Made by a program: the position numbers and the translations under genes. From assembly GCF_048544455.1 (NCBI RefSeq), contig NC_133536.1:200015325-200079324 (forward strand): 64,000 bases of DNA, written 5' to 3'. The stretch is from Silene latifolia (taxonomy: Eukaryota > Streptophyta > Magnoliopsida > Caryophyllales > Caryophyllaceae). How positions within the stretch are numbered: position 1 is the first letter of the stretch; the number at the start of each line of letters is the position of its first letter. Below, in pieces: positions 21,867 to 32,833 of this stretch. The notes beneath the pieces were generated by a model. It was given only the letters and a program-made list of their open reading frames with translations. It searched no databases and had not been told where the DNA came from.

Positions 21867-22457
21867 TGTTCCGGGTGTAATTCCAGAGCAGATATTTGTT
21901 ACCACTCGTAGCTCGTAGAATGACGTCTTTGCTTGAATCCTCCTTTCGGTCTCCTGAAACGATGAACAAACTGAGGGCTCGGCTTGGGGCCGAGCGAACT
22001 CACTCCGACGCTCAAGTCAGTAAACTTATGGGATAAGTTGTTGTTATTTGACTAAATGTATATTGTAGAGAGATAAGGAAGATAATACCAGATGAATAGT
22101 GATTCTTAGGTTAAGATGTGGATCCTTTCCTCAATGAAGGTTGAGGAGTATTTATAGACTTTCACCTTTTGTCACGTAGTGGCCAAGTGGCCAAGTGGCT
22201 AGCAGGTGAAAAGACTGATCTACCCCTCGGCCGAGGGACCTATGGCAGGCCGGCGGGCCCTGTTGACTCACCGCCGAGGGTTCTTGGATATGAGTACGCG
22301 GGTATGTGTCCCGGCTGGCAGGTTGCCATGCCGAGACCCAGGCTGACAGGCCGATGGTCTGCATCGGCTAGGCTGTCTAAGTCGTTGACTTGCTGTGGTC
22401 GTCTTTGACCTTGCTCAATATGTTGACTTGGTCAGCGGTGCAGAATATGCCCCATCA
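21867..22457 (-). repeat. 3' LTR of the Tat-type gypsy element (591 bp)
   Basis: TGTTCCGG...CCCCATCA, the same length as the partner at 29410-30000 and differing by one base as far as I can read. A G-rich tract (CTGGGGGCAAAT on the minus strand) adjoins it as polypurine tract. Confidence 0.92.
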
Positions 22458-22968
22458 ATTTGCCCCCAGCGTAGTCTATGCCGTGGTATGGGCTCCGATG
22501 TGTGTTTGAGCGTATATTCTGCGTAAGTAATTTGTAAAAAACTTTCTGCATCGGCTTCTTCTACTGCGTCGGCTTCTTTTACCTCGGCCTGGTCTTTCTT
22601 AGGCCGTACCATATCCCCCCTCCACATGGATGCGTAAAGGGCATCCGATGTGGAAAAGAAAATGACGCTGGCCGAGACCAGGGTTGAGAGTGCCGGTTGT
22701 TTTTGATTGCCCCCGGCCGGCGCTACCTAGCTTGGTTGATCATGTGGCCGGCGGAGAACAGATGCTTGGGAATTTGTTGAGGAAGGTGAATAGGCGGAGA
22801 GATGTGAATGGGCGTGTTGAAGACGCTTGGTCACTGTTGCATTGATTGACGTTCAACTGTTGCAATGATTGACATCCCGTGGTTGCATGTCCGACACGTG
22901 TCTGCACGCTGATTGGTTGACGCTTCATGGGCTGTTCGCTGATTGGTCCTTCTTTATGGGCTTTTCCC

Positions 22969-22976
22969 TATAAATA
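22969..22976 (+). promoter_or_regulatory. TATA box for the antisense ORF of the gypsy element
   Basis: TATAAATA sits about 180 bp upstream of the first ATG of the antisense ORF region (23153), between it and the 3' LTR. It suggests a promoter independent of the LTRs. Confidence 0.5.
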
Positions 22977-23152
22977 GGGCAGTTATTCCGTGAAATTGGC
23001 CACCAATTTCATTCTCCAAAATTTTCCCCTTTAAACTTTCAAGGGTTTCATTGTCTTCTAATTTTCAGAGTTGTTACTCCGGCAGGTGTTTTTCTTCAAG
23101 GTAAACAAACAAAATTTCCAATTTTTTAACTTTGTAAGTTTTTACTGTAAAC

Positions 23153-25849
23153 ATGTCTTCTGCTGATGCCGGGACTAGCAAACCGGCGCCGGGGGGGGTT
23201 CCCCGTCGCGTCTTGATGAGGAGGAGAAGCTGGACGCCCTCCTGATAAGGCCTGGGGGCCCTAGGTCTCCTTCTCCTGAAGTTGATCCTCAAATTTTGGA
23301 GGAATGGGAGGATGACGATGATGACGCAGACGATTTTGGTGATGATGCTGAAAAGGCTCGTCCTAAAGAGGGGAGGCAGTACGTTATGGATCACGGTGAC
23401 GCCTGTAAGGTACGCGTTGACCGTGCTTGGACCCATAAGTTAGCCAGTTGTTCCGGCGACACATTTTTCGAGGGCCATTTCTTCTTTGGCAGGGGATACA
23501 AAATTGTTATCCCTGAGGAGGGTCAGGCCGTCTGTTGCCCTCCACCGGGCTACACCGGCGTATACATGCGACACTTGGAGTACGGGCTCCGGTTTCCGCT
23601 GAATGAGTACGTTATGGCCATCATTAGGGCCATGAACGTTGCCGTTGCCCAACTGCACCCGTTGGCTATGAGGACCATAGTCGGCTTTGTCTGGCTTTGT
23701 CTCTTCAAGGGGGAGGCCCCAACGGTGAATTTATTCCGCCGGCTTCATCATCTCCGGTCAATCTCTGGCGCGTCGGATGGTACAAAGGTGCACATGGAGA
23801 AGGGTTATGTCTCTGTTGACAAACTTACTTCTTGCAAGGACCGGAGAGATCGGTGGGTGTACGTTAAGGTGCTTGGATGACTATCCACGCTGCCCCCTTG
23901 CCAAAGCACCAAGTTAACTTGCGGTGTGAGACTAAGGCGGAGCATGACGGATGGGTCACCCGAAAAAGCTCAAGATGGATGCCAGCAAGGTCCTTCTTAA
24001 AGAGGATGAGAAGTCGCGATGAGGCTTTTGAGGCGGACAAGAGTGGGGTGCCGAAAAGATGGATTCCCCCAACGCAGATCATTCTTCGGATGAGCCGCTC
24101 TCATCATGTCGGCCTCATACCGGCCCTAGCACAGGGTGAGTGGGGTCGGTGTGAGGCCCATCACCGCTCTCAATGTTCCTGTTCTTCGAACTTCGATTTA
24201 TTTCTTCTACTTAACTCTTGCTTTGTTTCCTTCGCAGACCACTTTGGACCGGATTTGTCTGAGGATATCCTCCGGAGAATGGGGCTGCACAAAGATAAAA
24301 CCGTTGCTAACTTGCATCCCAAGGCTCTGACCCATGACCGCCGGACGTCGCCGAATGATCTCATGGATCAGCAGCTGAAAAGCTTAATTGCGGTGGAGGC
24401 CCAGGCGAAGGTTGTTAGCAACATGCCGCGCCATACGCGAAAAACAAAGCCTTCGGCGGTGATGGCGTCGACATCAGTTCCACCTCCCATCCCCCCTGTT
24501 CAGAAGGAGACGGTGGAGATCGTTTATATCTCCAATGGGGAGGACTCCGATGAGGAGGGGTCTCCCCTTGTCCGTAAGAGAAAGGAGACAGCCTCTACCG
24601 CTGCCGTTGCTTCTGCTGCTGGCGAGGAAATGCGTCCTCCGGCCAAGAAGGCCAAGCATGGTACTGATCTATCCTGTGGCTCAGATTTAGCCGGTTCATT
24701 AGGCGCTGCTGATGACGGGCTCTCTGTCATGTCTATGCATATAGATACTGATGCTTTCGTTAAAATTTTGTAGATCAGCCGTTGTCGGCCGTCGCTCTTA
24801 TTGAGCAGCAAGTGGAGGAGAATCCCGCGCAGGCTGGTGATCATAACGTCACCCTTGACTCTTCATCCCAGAAGGTTTCCCCCTCCCGACTGCAGGCTGG
24901 TGATCAAAACGTCACCACTGACTCTTCATCCCAGAAGGCTTCCCCCTCCCGACTGCAGGCTGGTGATCGAAACATCACCACCGACTCTTCATCCCAGAAG
25001 GTTTCCTCCTCCCAGCTTGTAACGGAAAGCGCGAGGTTGATCGAGAGGCTGGGGAGGTGGAACGAGCTGACCGGTGCTCGTATTATAGAGCAGGAGAAGG
25101 CCGTGGCTCAATCCGCTTTTGAGCTTAATGCTACTAAGAAGGTGGCCGTGAAGGCGAAGCTGGATCTCCTCAATGAGCAGAGGCTTAGGGGGGATGCTGA
25201 GAAAGCGCTCTTGGCTGAGAGAAAACTTAGGGAGGACGCTGAGAAGGAGGTCCTTGCTGAGAGAGCCAAGGCCGAGGCTGCTGCGGCCGAAGTTGCAAAG
25301 CTGCTGGCGAAGTGTGACCTTGTTCAGAGGCACGCCGACCTTTATTTCCAGCAGAGGAATGAATTTAGGGACCGGTTTCAGATCCAGGGGAAGGTGATTC
25401 GGAGCAAGGAAGCCATCATCAGACAAAAGGAGGATGACATTGAGATGCTCCAAACCGTCATGCTCCCTAACATGTGCGCCGAATTCCGGGATCTGGCCGA
25501 AGAAGCTGCCAGGGAAGTGATTGGGGAGCTCTTCCCTCTTGATGGTTCCTTCCCGTGGGGCAAATTTAACGAGCTGTTTGACGACAAGCTCGAAGGTAAG
25601 GAGAATGCCGTGGAGGAGAAAGCCAAGGAGGCGGTGAGGGTGAAGATAGAGAAAGAGGCGGCCGAGGAGGCAGCAGCCCTTGCTGAGAAGGCAAAGACGG
25701 CCAAGGAGGATGCCGAGAGAATGAGGGCAGCTGAGGCTGCCGAGGCTGAGGCTGAGGCTGCTGAAGCTGAGGCTGCTAGGAAAACCGCTGGGTTGCCCAT
25801 CGAAGAGGATGCTGCTACCGTTGCTGATGGCGAGCAGCAACAGACATAG
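23153..25849 (+). CDS. Antisense extra ORF region of the Tat element (Transposase_28 / 'gypsy type' domain and coiled coil)
   Basis: The region lies opposite to gag. Its first half carries a stretch recognised in the Pfam family named 'putative gypsy type transposon' (motifs PPPGYTGVYMRHLEYGLRFPL and HPLAMRTIVGFVWLCLFKGE, 23540-23720). An intron-like GTGAGT...TTCGCAG lies at about 24137-24236. The second half (24782-25849) encodes three near-copies of an 18-20 residue repeat (DSSSQKVSPSRLQAGDQNVT type) and then a long Ala/Glu/Lys-rich coiled coil with AEAEAAEAEA runs. Such ORFs have no known enzymatic role. As part of a retroelement I treat it as a fossil; it is in about three pieces. Confidence 0.65.
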
Positions 25850-26289
25850 GGAGATGATATCTGTACCCTTTTGCCTTTCTTGTCTTTCTATTTTGTACAA
25901 CTTTGGTAGGTTGTCTTTTGGCTGATCCTTATGGGGACGGCCGTCGTTTGCATTTCTTGTAATTTGTTGAACATTTTTAATAAGAGCTCGTTTCTTCTGC
26001 CTCCGGCTTGGTCGAGGTCTTTACCTCATTCCTTTTTCTTGTGCTAATAGTTGAGCGTCTCAATCTGTACTTAGCGTTTTTACTTTGCCTCTGGCTTGGC
26101 CGAGGTCTTTTCTCGTCTTCGTCTGAGTTCCTCAACTGTGTAACGCTTCTAAGGCGTTTTGATCGCTTTGCGAGTATCAACTGCGCTGGTCGTGACCGTC
26201 GAGGTGTTTGTTTCCTGAGGGTGATTGCCATTCTTGCCGGTGTGACAGTGTGAGCCGGCGTCTGCTCCTTGTTATTGACTGCCGTGGCG

Positions 26290-26760
26290 TCTACCACTTG
26301 GACATGACTGCGACGGCGTCAAACCTCTTGGGGTGACTGCCGTGGCGTCTACTACTTGGGGTGACTGCGACGGCGCCTACTTCTTGATGGAGACTGCCGT
26401 GGCGTCTACCACTTGGAGTGACTGCGACGGCGTCAAACCTCTTGGGGTGACTGCCGTGGCGTCTACTACTTGGGGTGACTGCGACGGCGCCTACTTCTTG
26501 ATGGAGACTACCGTGGCGTCTACTACTTGGAGTGACTGCGACGGCGTCAAACCTCTTGGGGTGACTGCCGTGGCGTCTACTACTTGGGGTGACTGCGACG
26601 GCGCCTACTTCTTGATGGAGATCTAACCGTGGCGTCTACCACTTGGAGTGACTGCGACGGCGTCAAACCTCTTGGGGTGACCGCCGTGGCGTCTACTACT
26701 TGGGGTGACTGCGACGGCGCCTACTTCTTGATGGAGACTAGCTCTTGTCGGTATGACAAA
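26290..26760. repeat. 114-116 bp tandem repeat (about 4 copies) inside the gypsy element
   Basis: GACTGCGACGGCGTCAAACC recurs at about 26306, 26420, 26534 and 26650. Each unit is itself a dimer of a block of about 57 bp (GTGGCGTCTACTACTTGG...). It occupies the position where pol would follow the protease region. Confidence 0.85.
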
Positions 26761-27013
26761 GTGTGAGCCGACGTCGCATCGATAAAGACCGCCGCTCTTG
26801 TCGGTATGATGTGTGAGCCGGCGTCTCTCACGCTTCCTAGTGACTATGGGGAAAATGAACATTTTGATGGAAGACTTGGACGATTTTTCATTAGATAAAA
26901 ACATGCGTCGGGGTGCCCACAGCTGTTTTGGACACCTCCGCCGCTACATAGAGTTTTCCCGAGATTACCAGCGTCCTAATGGTTTATCAAAGGCACACCT
27001 TCCCAGTCAGCCG

Positions 27014-27721
27014 CTAGTTACATCCATGAGGTCGCCCTCCTGTTGTAAGGATAGACTTTTCCCTTTCTCTGATTTCTTTGCCACTTTGAGGGATTGCATG
27101 TTGCATCCTCTCGGCGGCTATCCGGACGTTGACCACCTCGTCCTTTTCGTCTTTGGAGACGAGCTTATGCGCTTCCCCCCGGTCCGAGACATACATCAGT
27201 GTTAGGGCCCGGATGGACATCACTGCGTCGGCCTCGCTCAGGGTGACTCGGCCTATGAGAACGTTGTAGGCGGACGAGCCGTCGATGACCACGAACTCAG
27301 CTAGGACATTCTTAGCCGCATTCCCTTCGCCGAACGTCACCGGGAGTCTGATTGATCCCAGTGGTACCAGGCCGGCCCCGGAGAGAAGTCGTATAGTGGG
27401 TTGGTGCGGGGGCTCAAGTCCTTGACTTTTAGGCCGAGGCCGAGGAAGCACTCCCGAACATGATGTTCGTGTATGCGCTGTGTCAATCGTGCACCTCTTG
27501 ACCAGGTGGTTGGATATGTCCAAATTGACTACAAGTGGGTCGCTGTGAGGAGCGATGACTCCTTCGTAGTCCTTCCTTCCAATAGTCATGTCGGGGATGT
27601 TGGAAGAGGGGATCGCTGTGTTGGGCACAAAGTTGATGGCCTGATATAGCTCGTTCAGGTGTCGTTTGTGCCCATGAGCGAACCCTCCGTTCTCGTTGCC
27701 CCCGATGACAACATGGATCAC
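27014..27721 (-). CDS. Protease-like region of the gypsy element
   Basis: A single open frame of 235 residues follows gag on the same strand. It includes the strand/loop pattern of plant gypsy retropepsins (VIGRKDYEGVIAPHSDPLVV, then FVVIDGSSAYNVLIGR). It is a fossil part of the non-autonomous element. Confidence 0.6.
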   Translation of the reverse strand: MIHVVIGGNENGGFAHGHKRHLNELYQAINFVPNTAIPSSNIPDMTIGRKDYEGVIAPHSDPLVVNLDISNHLVKRCTIDTAHTRTSCSGVLPRPRPKSQGLEPPHQPTIRLLSGAGLVPLGSIRLPVTFGEGNAAKNVLAEFVVIDGSSAYNVLIGRVTLSEADAVMSIRALTLMYVSDRGEAHKLVSKDEKDEVVNVRIAAERMQHAIPQSGKEIREREKSILTTGGRPHGCN

Positions 27722-27905
27722 TCCTATTCGTTCGAAGACGGATTTCTTATCTGAACTGCCGGCGTCAGTCTTTTGGCCTTTGGCAACGTACTTGCCGAGG
27801 CTCCCCTTCCGGATCGCTCTTCAATGGCATTCTTCGGATGTCGGCGATCGTTGGTTAAATGGCCGGTGTGGCCGTGGTACTCACAAAGATCGGCTCGTGT
27901 CACCG

Positions 27906-29144
27906 TCACTTTTTGGCTTGGGGGTCTCTCCCACTTCGCCCTCGTTTTGCTCGGGCGAAGACCTCGGCGGCTGATACGACAAGAGGGGTTTTATCATTAT
28001 ACCGCCTCTGGTGGTACGTTCCCGAACTCCACCCGGCGCCCGTCGAGTCCGGTTTCCTGGCAGATTTGTCAGGCCGTGACCTATTATTGTCACGGCGTTT
28101 TTCATCGGACCGTGACCCGTTGTTGTCACGGCGTCTTTCATTCGGGTTGTCCTCCCGGTGGCTCTTCTTTTCTGAGTGCCCGGCCTCGCTGGGGCATACC
28201 CCGGTCTTGTGATAGTCCTCTACCTTGATGGCCTGGTCGGCCATCTTCCTAGCGGCGTCCAAGCCCAGGCCTCCGCACGTAATGAGCTCGTTTTTTAAGT
28301 CTCCCCTTGGGAGGCCCTTCATCAGCGCGAAGGCCGCCAGTTCGGGATTAATTTCTCGAATCTGCTGGACCTTTCCGTCGAATCTCTTCACATAGCTTCG
28401 TAGAGACTCGCCCCCCTCCTGTTTGATAGTTAGGAGGTCCGACGTCTCCACGGCCCTCCTCTTGTTGCAAGAGTACTGGGCTAGAAAGGCATCCCTTAGG
28501 TCGGCGTAATAGTATACCGAGCCGTCGGGGAGCCCCTTGTACCAACTTTGAGCCATCCCATGCAAAGTTGTTGGGAAAACTCGGCACCAGACCTCATCGG
28601 GCTGCTCCCATACCGACATGTAAGACTCGAAAGCCTCGGCGTGGTCGGCTGGATCACTATCTCCTTTGTATGATATGGGTGGCAACTTGAGCTTAGTTGG
28701 CACCTGGACTTCTAGGACGTAGGCGCTGAGGGGCTGTCTGACCACGTGTCGAACGATACGCGGCGATCGGCTCCTCGCATTCCTAGTCCGGCTCCTCCCC
28801 TCGTAGCGGGAAGGACTCCTTCTTCGACTCGGGCTTCTTCTCCGACTCTGCTGAGTCGGGCTCCTCTGGCTCCTTTGGGGTAAGCCTCGTTCATGCAGCG
28901 GGGACGCTATCCTCCCATGAGTGCGGGAAGGACTTAGGTCTACCACGTCCACTTTGGGCTCCCCCGGCGACTTGACTGGGTCAGCTTCTCCTAGTGCTCC
29001 GTTCAAATTTCTCGGAGTCACATTTCGGGCCCTGGTCTCCTGTACGGTTTCCGCCGCTCTTGTCGGCGTGACAGTGTGAGCAGGCGTATTACCAATTAGG
29101 TCCAGGAGCATTTTCAGTTTTGCTACGTCAACCACATGTCCCAT
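27906..29144 (-). CDS. Gag of the Tat-type gypsy element
   Basis: An open frame of 412 residues beginning about 265 bp inside the 5' LTR. An Arg/Ser-rich N-terminal third precedes the retrotransposon gag domain (FESYMSVWEQPDEVWCRVFP, WYKGLPDGSVYYYADLRDAF, LRSYVKRFDGKVQQI). The C-terminal tail is basic, with repeated RRDNN-type motifs. The frame is intact, which fits the young LTRs. Confidence 0.85.
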   Translation of the reverse strand: MGHVVDVAKLKMLLDLIGNTPAHTVTPTRAAETVQETRARNVTPRNLNGALGEADPVKSPGEPKVDVVDLSPSRTHGRIASPLHERGLPQRSQRSPTQQSRRRSPSRRRSPSRYEGRSRTRNARSRSPRIVRHVVRQPLSAYVLEVQVPTKLKLPPISYKGDSDPADHAEAFESYMSVWEQPDEVWCRVFPTTLHGMAQSWYKGLPDGSVYYYADLRDAFLAQYSCNKRRAVETSDLLTIKQEGGESLRSYVKRFDGKVQQIREINPELAAFALMKGLPRGDLKNELITCGGLGLDAARKMADQAIKVEDYHKTGVCPSEAGHSEKKSHREDNPNERRRDNNGSRSDEKRRDNNRSRPDKSARKPDSTGAGWSSGTYHQRRYNDKTPLVVSAAEVFARAKRGRSGRDPQAKK

Positions 29145-29409
29145 GATGGTGACCTGGTTGGCGAAGCGCGTGTGAAAACCAGTATTATCGGCATCCCGAA
29201 TTCCGGTTGGATTACTCCGCCGGTGGAGGGCTGCACGACTCCAGAATTGTTGAAGGTATCATCTTGGTAGAGTGCGGTTTCGTCGGTTACGACTACATCT
29301 TGTTGTTTCGACATCTTCTTAGCTTTTTGGGTGGTTTTTTTTTTTTTTTTTTTTGTTTGGGAATGAATGTGACTAGCTTCTAGTAGCGATCCCCACAGAC
29401 GGCGCCAAT

Positions 29410-30000
29410 TGTTCCGGGTGTAATTCCAGAGCAGATATTTGTTACCACTCGTAGCTCGTAGAATGACGTCTTTGCTTGAATCCTCCTTTCGGTCTCCTGA
29501 AACGATGAACAAACTGAGGGCTCGGCTTGGGGCCGAGCGAACTCACTCCGACGCTCAAGTCAGTAAACTTATGGGATAAGTTGTTGTTATTTGACTAAAT
29601 GTATATTGTAGAGAGATAAGGAAGATAATACCAGATGAATAGTGATTCTTAGGTTAAGATGTGGATCCTTTCCTCAATGAAGGTTGAGGAGTATTTATAG
29701 ACTTTCACCTTTTGTCACGTAGTGGCCAAGTGGCCAAGTGGCTAGCAGGTGAAAAGACTGATCTACCCCTCGGCCGAGGGACCTATGGCAGGCCGGCGGG
29801 CCCTGTTGACTCACCGCCGAGGGTTCTTGGATATGAGTACGCGGGTATGTGTCCCGGCTGGCAGGTTGCCATGCCGAGACCCAGGCTGACAGGCCGATGG
29901 GCTGCATCGGCTAGGCTGTCTAAGTCGTTGACTTGCTGTGGTCGTCTTTGACCTTGCTCAATATGTTGACTTGGTCAGCGGTGCAGAATATGCCCCATCA
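29410..30000 (-). repeat. 5' LTR of the Tat-type gypsy element (591 bp)
   Basis: TG...CA ends, same length as 21867-22457 and almost identical. A tRNA-type primer site (TGGCGCC...) lies directly inside it. Confidence 0.92.
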
Positions 30001-30856
30001 ATGGTTATAATCAGAAGTTTGTATGTTCGCAAAGTTTTGGCATTATTGATAATGTTTCTTCAGGTTCCGGTTTTTATCTTGTACTACTAATGTCTTATGA
30101 TGATAATTGATAATTATTGAAGAAAAAAGGATGGATGTAAAGCAGCAGTCTCATGATTGGTGGTTTGATTTGGAGGATTTTGGGATTAGGATTTGAGAAT
30201 ATAAATTAATTTGGGGTAATTGGGGAAGATGTAATTGAATATGTTTGGCAAAGTTAGTGAATGTAAGTAAGTGGGGGGTAGTATGGGTATTCCACGTAAA
30301 TTTTTCATTAACGAGTCGGAAAATATGAAAAACGAGTATCGATTTAAATATACGGTGGTGATTGGGGAGTATACGTTAAAGTCTGGGAGTTATTTGTAAA
30401 AATAGAAATACATGGTGGTTATTTGTAAAAATACGTAAATACATGGTGGTTATTTGCAATTTATCCAAAAAAGAACACAGAAAATGTGTAGAGGACAGTT
30501 TATATACAACACCATGCATATGTGATTTCTTTTTTACAGAGTTGGTAAGTAAAACTAAAACCAAAACCAAAACCGATAGTCCTTCCTTTGCGACAACCTA
30601 CCCTCACTTTGAGTCTCGAAAGACAAAAACTTTTATATGATATCATCGATAAATAAATTTATTGGAAGACCAACTCATCTACACATTTTACCGCCCTTGT
30701 GTAAATGAATATTAAGTTGGTCTAACAATAAATTGTTACCATACGTCTTACAAAAATGGCTCGGCGGAAAAGAAAACATCTTGACGATACCCCATTTCCA
30801 TTTGCGATCAACAGCTCAGTGTAATTATGGAAGAACATTTATTAGATGGTGGAATA

Positions 30857-31485
30857 TCTTATCTTAATAAAAACAAGAACATTTAAGGATTTATGTGCAG
30901 CCACTTCATCATAGCAAGTTTTTTTTTTTTTTTTTAAATTCCGAAAATACGGGTCCCACAGAGAAAACTACGGAATTAATTACAAAATAACAGCTATTCT
31001 GATGTTATTTGCGAAATTGTTCGAAACGTACTAATTTAATTATTCGAATACAACAACTAATGTAGTCTACCATGAAATTTTCCTACATTTGGAATGATAT
31101 TAGACTATTTTCGTTAATTCTACAATTATGTTTCTTCAATTTGATTGTAAACTCTTTTCAAATCTGATAACTATTTCCATTTTACAGCGATATTTATATT
31201 GTTTGCTTTTTATTATTTCCCATATATTGCATTTATTATATACTATATACTATATACTATGTTTCATGTTACAACACCGAATTTGTGGGGTTTATATCAC
31301 ATATTTAAAACATGTGCAAGTTTCAATCCCTTGCAAATTTAGCACGTGTTTTATTCTATTATCAATATATAAAAGAAATACAAATTAAAATATCCATGTA
31401 TATTACTTAACATTTTTTAAATATTTACAGTGATTTCAGTGATTATAAATTCATACCCGTGCAAATTGCACGGGTTGAAAACTAG
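30857..31485 (+). mobile_element. Non-autonomous Helitron (629 bp), left arm
   Basis: It starts TCTTATCTTAATAAAAAC after A and ends with hairpin CCCGTGCAAATTGCACGGG, spacer TTGAAAA and CTAG before T. The related sequence at 31604-31725 reads GTGGAATA directly followed by TTACTCAT..., which is what an empty site would look like. No coding capacity. Confidence 0.85.
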
Positions 31486-31814
31486 TTAGTCATATACCAA
31501 AAATACGTGAAAGTGGATGTTGGTTGAACACATAAATTTAGAGATGTAATTCAATCGACAATCCAACAGAAAGACGGTAATTACTGAAATAAGTTAATGA
31601 TGAAAACATCAACAGCTCAGTATTATACTATTATGGTAGAACAATTAAGACATAGTGGAATATTACTCATCGTATTACCAAAACTAAAATTTGTAAGTGG
31701 AAGTTGGTTGAGCAGCGTTGTAATAATATTAGTCCCCCAAACATCGTAGCACATAAATTACCCCCAAACATCTCACGTCTCTCACTCTGAAAACACTCAA
31801 CACAAACCCCAAAA

Positions 31815-32063
31815 ATGTCTACTGATACTAAGCAGGACGCCTACACCCGACTTTTCAGTAGCGATTTTCGCATTGGTGCGATAGTTTTGGGAGTTGCGGT
31901 TTGTGTCCTCATGATCGTAGCTGGACTCGTCTGCCTTGGGTACTTTCTCACAAGGGATTTTTGGCTCCGCATTAGTCATCGAGAGGGAGGTCCCCCAGAC
32001 ATTTTTTGTGTTTTTGTTTTTGAATGTTGGGATGTGTTGTTTGAGTGTTTTCAGAGAGAGTGA
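31815..32063 (+). CDS. Small ORF with one membrane helix in the centre of the palindrome
   Basis: This encodes 82 residues: a polar N-terminus (MSTDTKQDAYTRLFSSDFR), a strong hydrophobic helix at about residues 20-46 (IGAIVLGVAVCVLMIVAGLVCLGYFLT), and a tail. The tail (about residues 60-82) is encoded by DNA that is the inverted copy of the ORF's own leader, so the original C-terminus is probably lost. It may be a captured host gene fragment. I do not recognise the protein. Confidence 0.35.
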   Translation: MSTDTKQDAYTRLFSSDFRIGAIVLGVAVCVLMIVAGLVCLGYFLTRDFWLRISHREGGPPDIFCVFVFECWDVLFECFQRE

Positions 32064-32182
32064 GACAAATAAATTGGTGAGATGTTTGAGCGGTATATAT
32101 ATAGAGTTATCTTATTACAACCTGCTTTAAATTTATGTGTTCAACCAACATCCACTTTCACGTATTTTTGGTATATGACTAA

Positions 32183-32833
32183 CTAGTTTTCAACCCGTGC
32201 AATTTGCACGGGTATGAATTTATAATCACTGAAATCACTGTAAATATTTAAAAAATGTTAAGTAATATACATGGATATTTTAATTTGTATTTCTTTTATA
32301 TATTGATAATAGAATAAAACACGTGCTAAATTTGCAAGGGGTTGAAACTTGCACATGTTTTAAATATGTGATATAAACCCCACAAATTCAGTGTTGTAAC
32401 ATACTAACATGAAACATAGTATATAGTATATAGTATATAGTATATAGTATATAATAAATGCAATATATGGGAAATAATAAAAAGCAAACAATATAAATAT
32501 CGCTGTAAAATGGAAATAGTTATCAGATTTGAAAAGAGTTTACAATCAAATTGAAGAAACATAATTGTAGAATTAACGAAAATAGTCTAATATCATTCCA
32601 AATGTAGGAAAATTTCATGGTAGACTACATTAGTTGTTGTATTCGAATAATTAAATTAGTACGTTCCGAACAATTTCGCAAATAACATCAGAACAGACGT
32701 TATTTTGTAATTAATTCCGTAGTTTTCTCTGTGGGACCCGTATTTTCGGAATTTAAAAAAAAAAAAAAAACTTGCCATGATGAAGTGGCTGCACATAAAT
32801 CCTTTAAATGTTCTTGTTTTTATTAAGATAAGA
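32183..32833 (-). mobile_element. Non-autonomous Helitron (651 bp), right arm
   Basis: Mirror copy of the Helitron at 30857-31485. The 3' CTAG is at 32183-32186 and the 5' TC at 32833. The flanking bases beyond both ends also match the left arm, so the pair arose by inverted duplication rather than two insertions. Confidence 0.85.

Larger units (their letters stand above)
21867..30000 (-). mobile_element. Ty3/gypsy Tat-lineage LTR retrotransposon, non-autonomous, very young
   Basis: Order on the minus strand: 5' LTR (29410-30000), primer site (TTGGCGCCGTCTGTGGGG), gag (29144-27906), protease-like region (27721-27014), a 114 bp tandem array (26290-26760), an ORF region on the opposite strand (23153-25849), then the 3' LTR (21867-22457). 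No reverse transcriptase, RNase H or integrase part is recognised, so any movement must rely on proteins from relatives. An extra antisense ORF between pol and the 3' LTR is a known trait of Tat elements. Near-identical LTRs point to insertion in the very recent past. The gag and protease parts look open, and the antisense ORF region is interrupted about three times. Confidence 0.88.
21499..30466. mobile_element. TIR element with ~230 bp arms, split by a Ty3/gypsy element
   Basis: 21499-21730 (GGATAAATTACAAATAACCACC..., ending TTCACTTACTTTACCG) is closely the reverse complement of about 30235-30466. The two arms lie outside the retroelement at 21731-30000. I did not find a target duplication for this outer element, and its class is unknown. 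Confidence 0.7.

Noticed and set aside
26333-26626. 97-residue ORF of 38-residue repeats
   Set aside because: It is produced by the 114 bp tandem array, whose period is a multiple of three, and has no other sign of being a gene.
30376-30570. Short ORFs on both strands at the end of the split TIR element
   Set aside because: They follow the terminal inverted repeat and show no protein similarity or codon signal.
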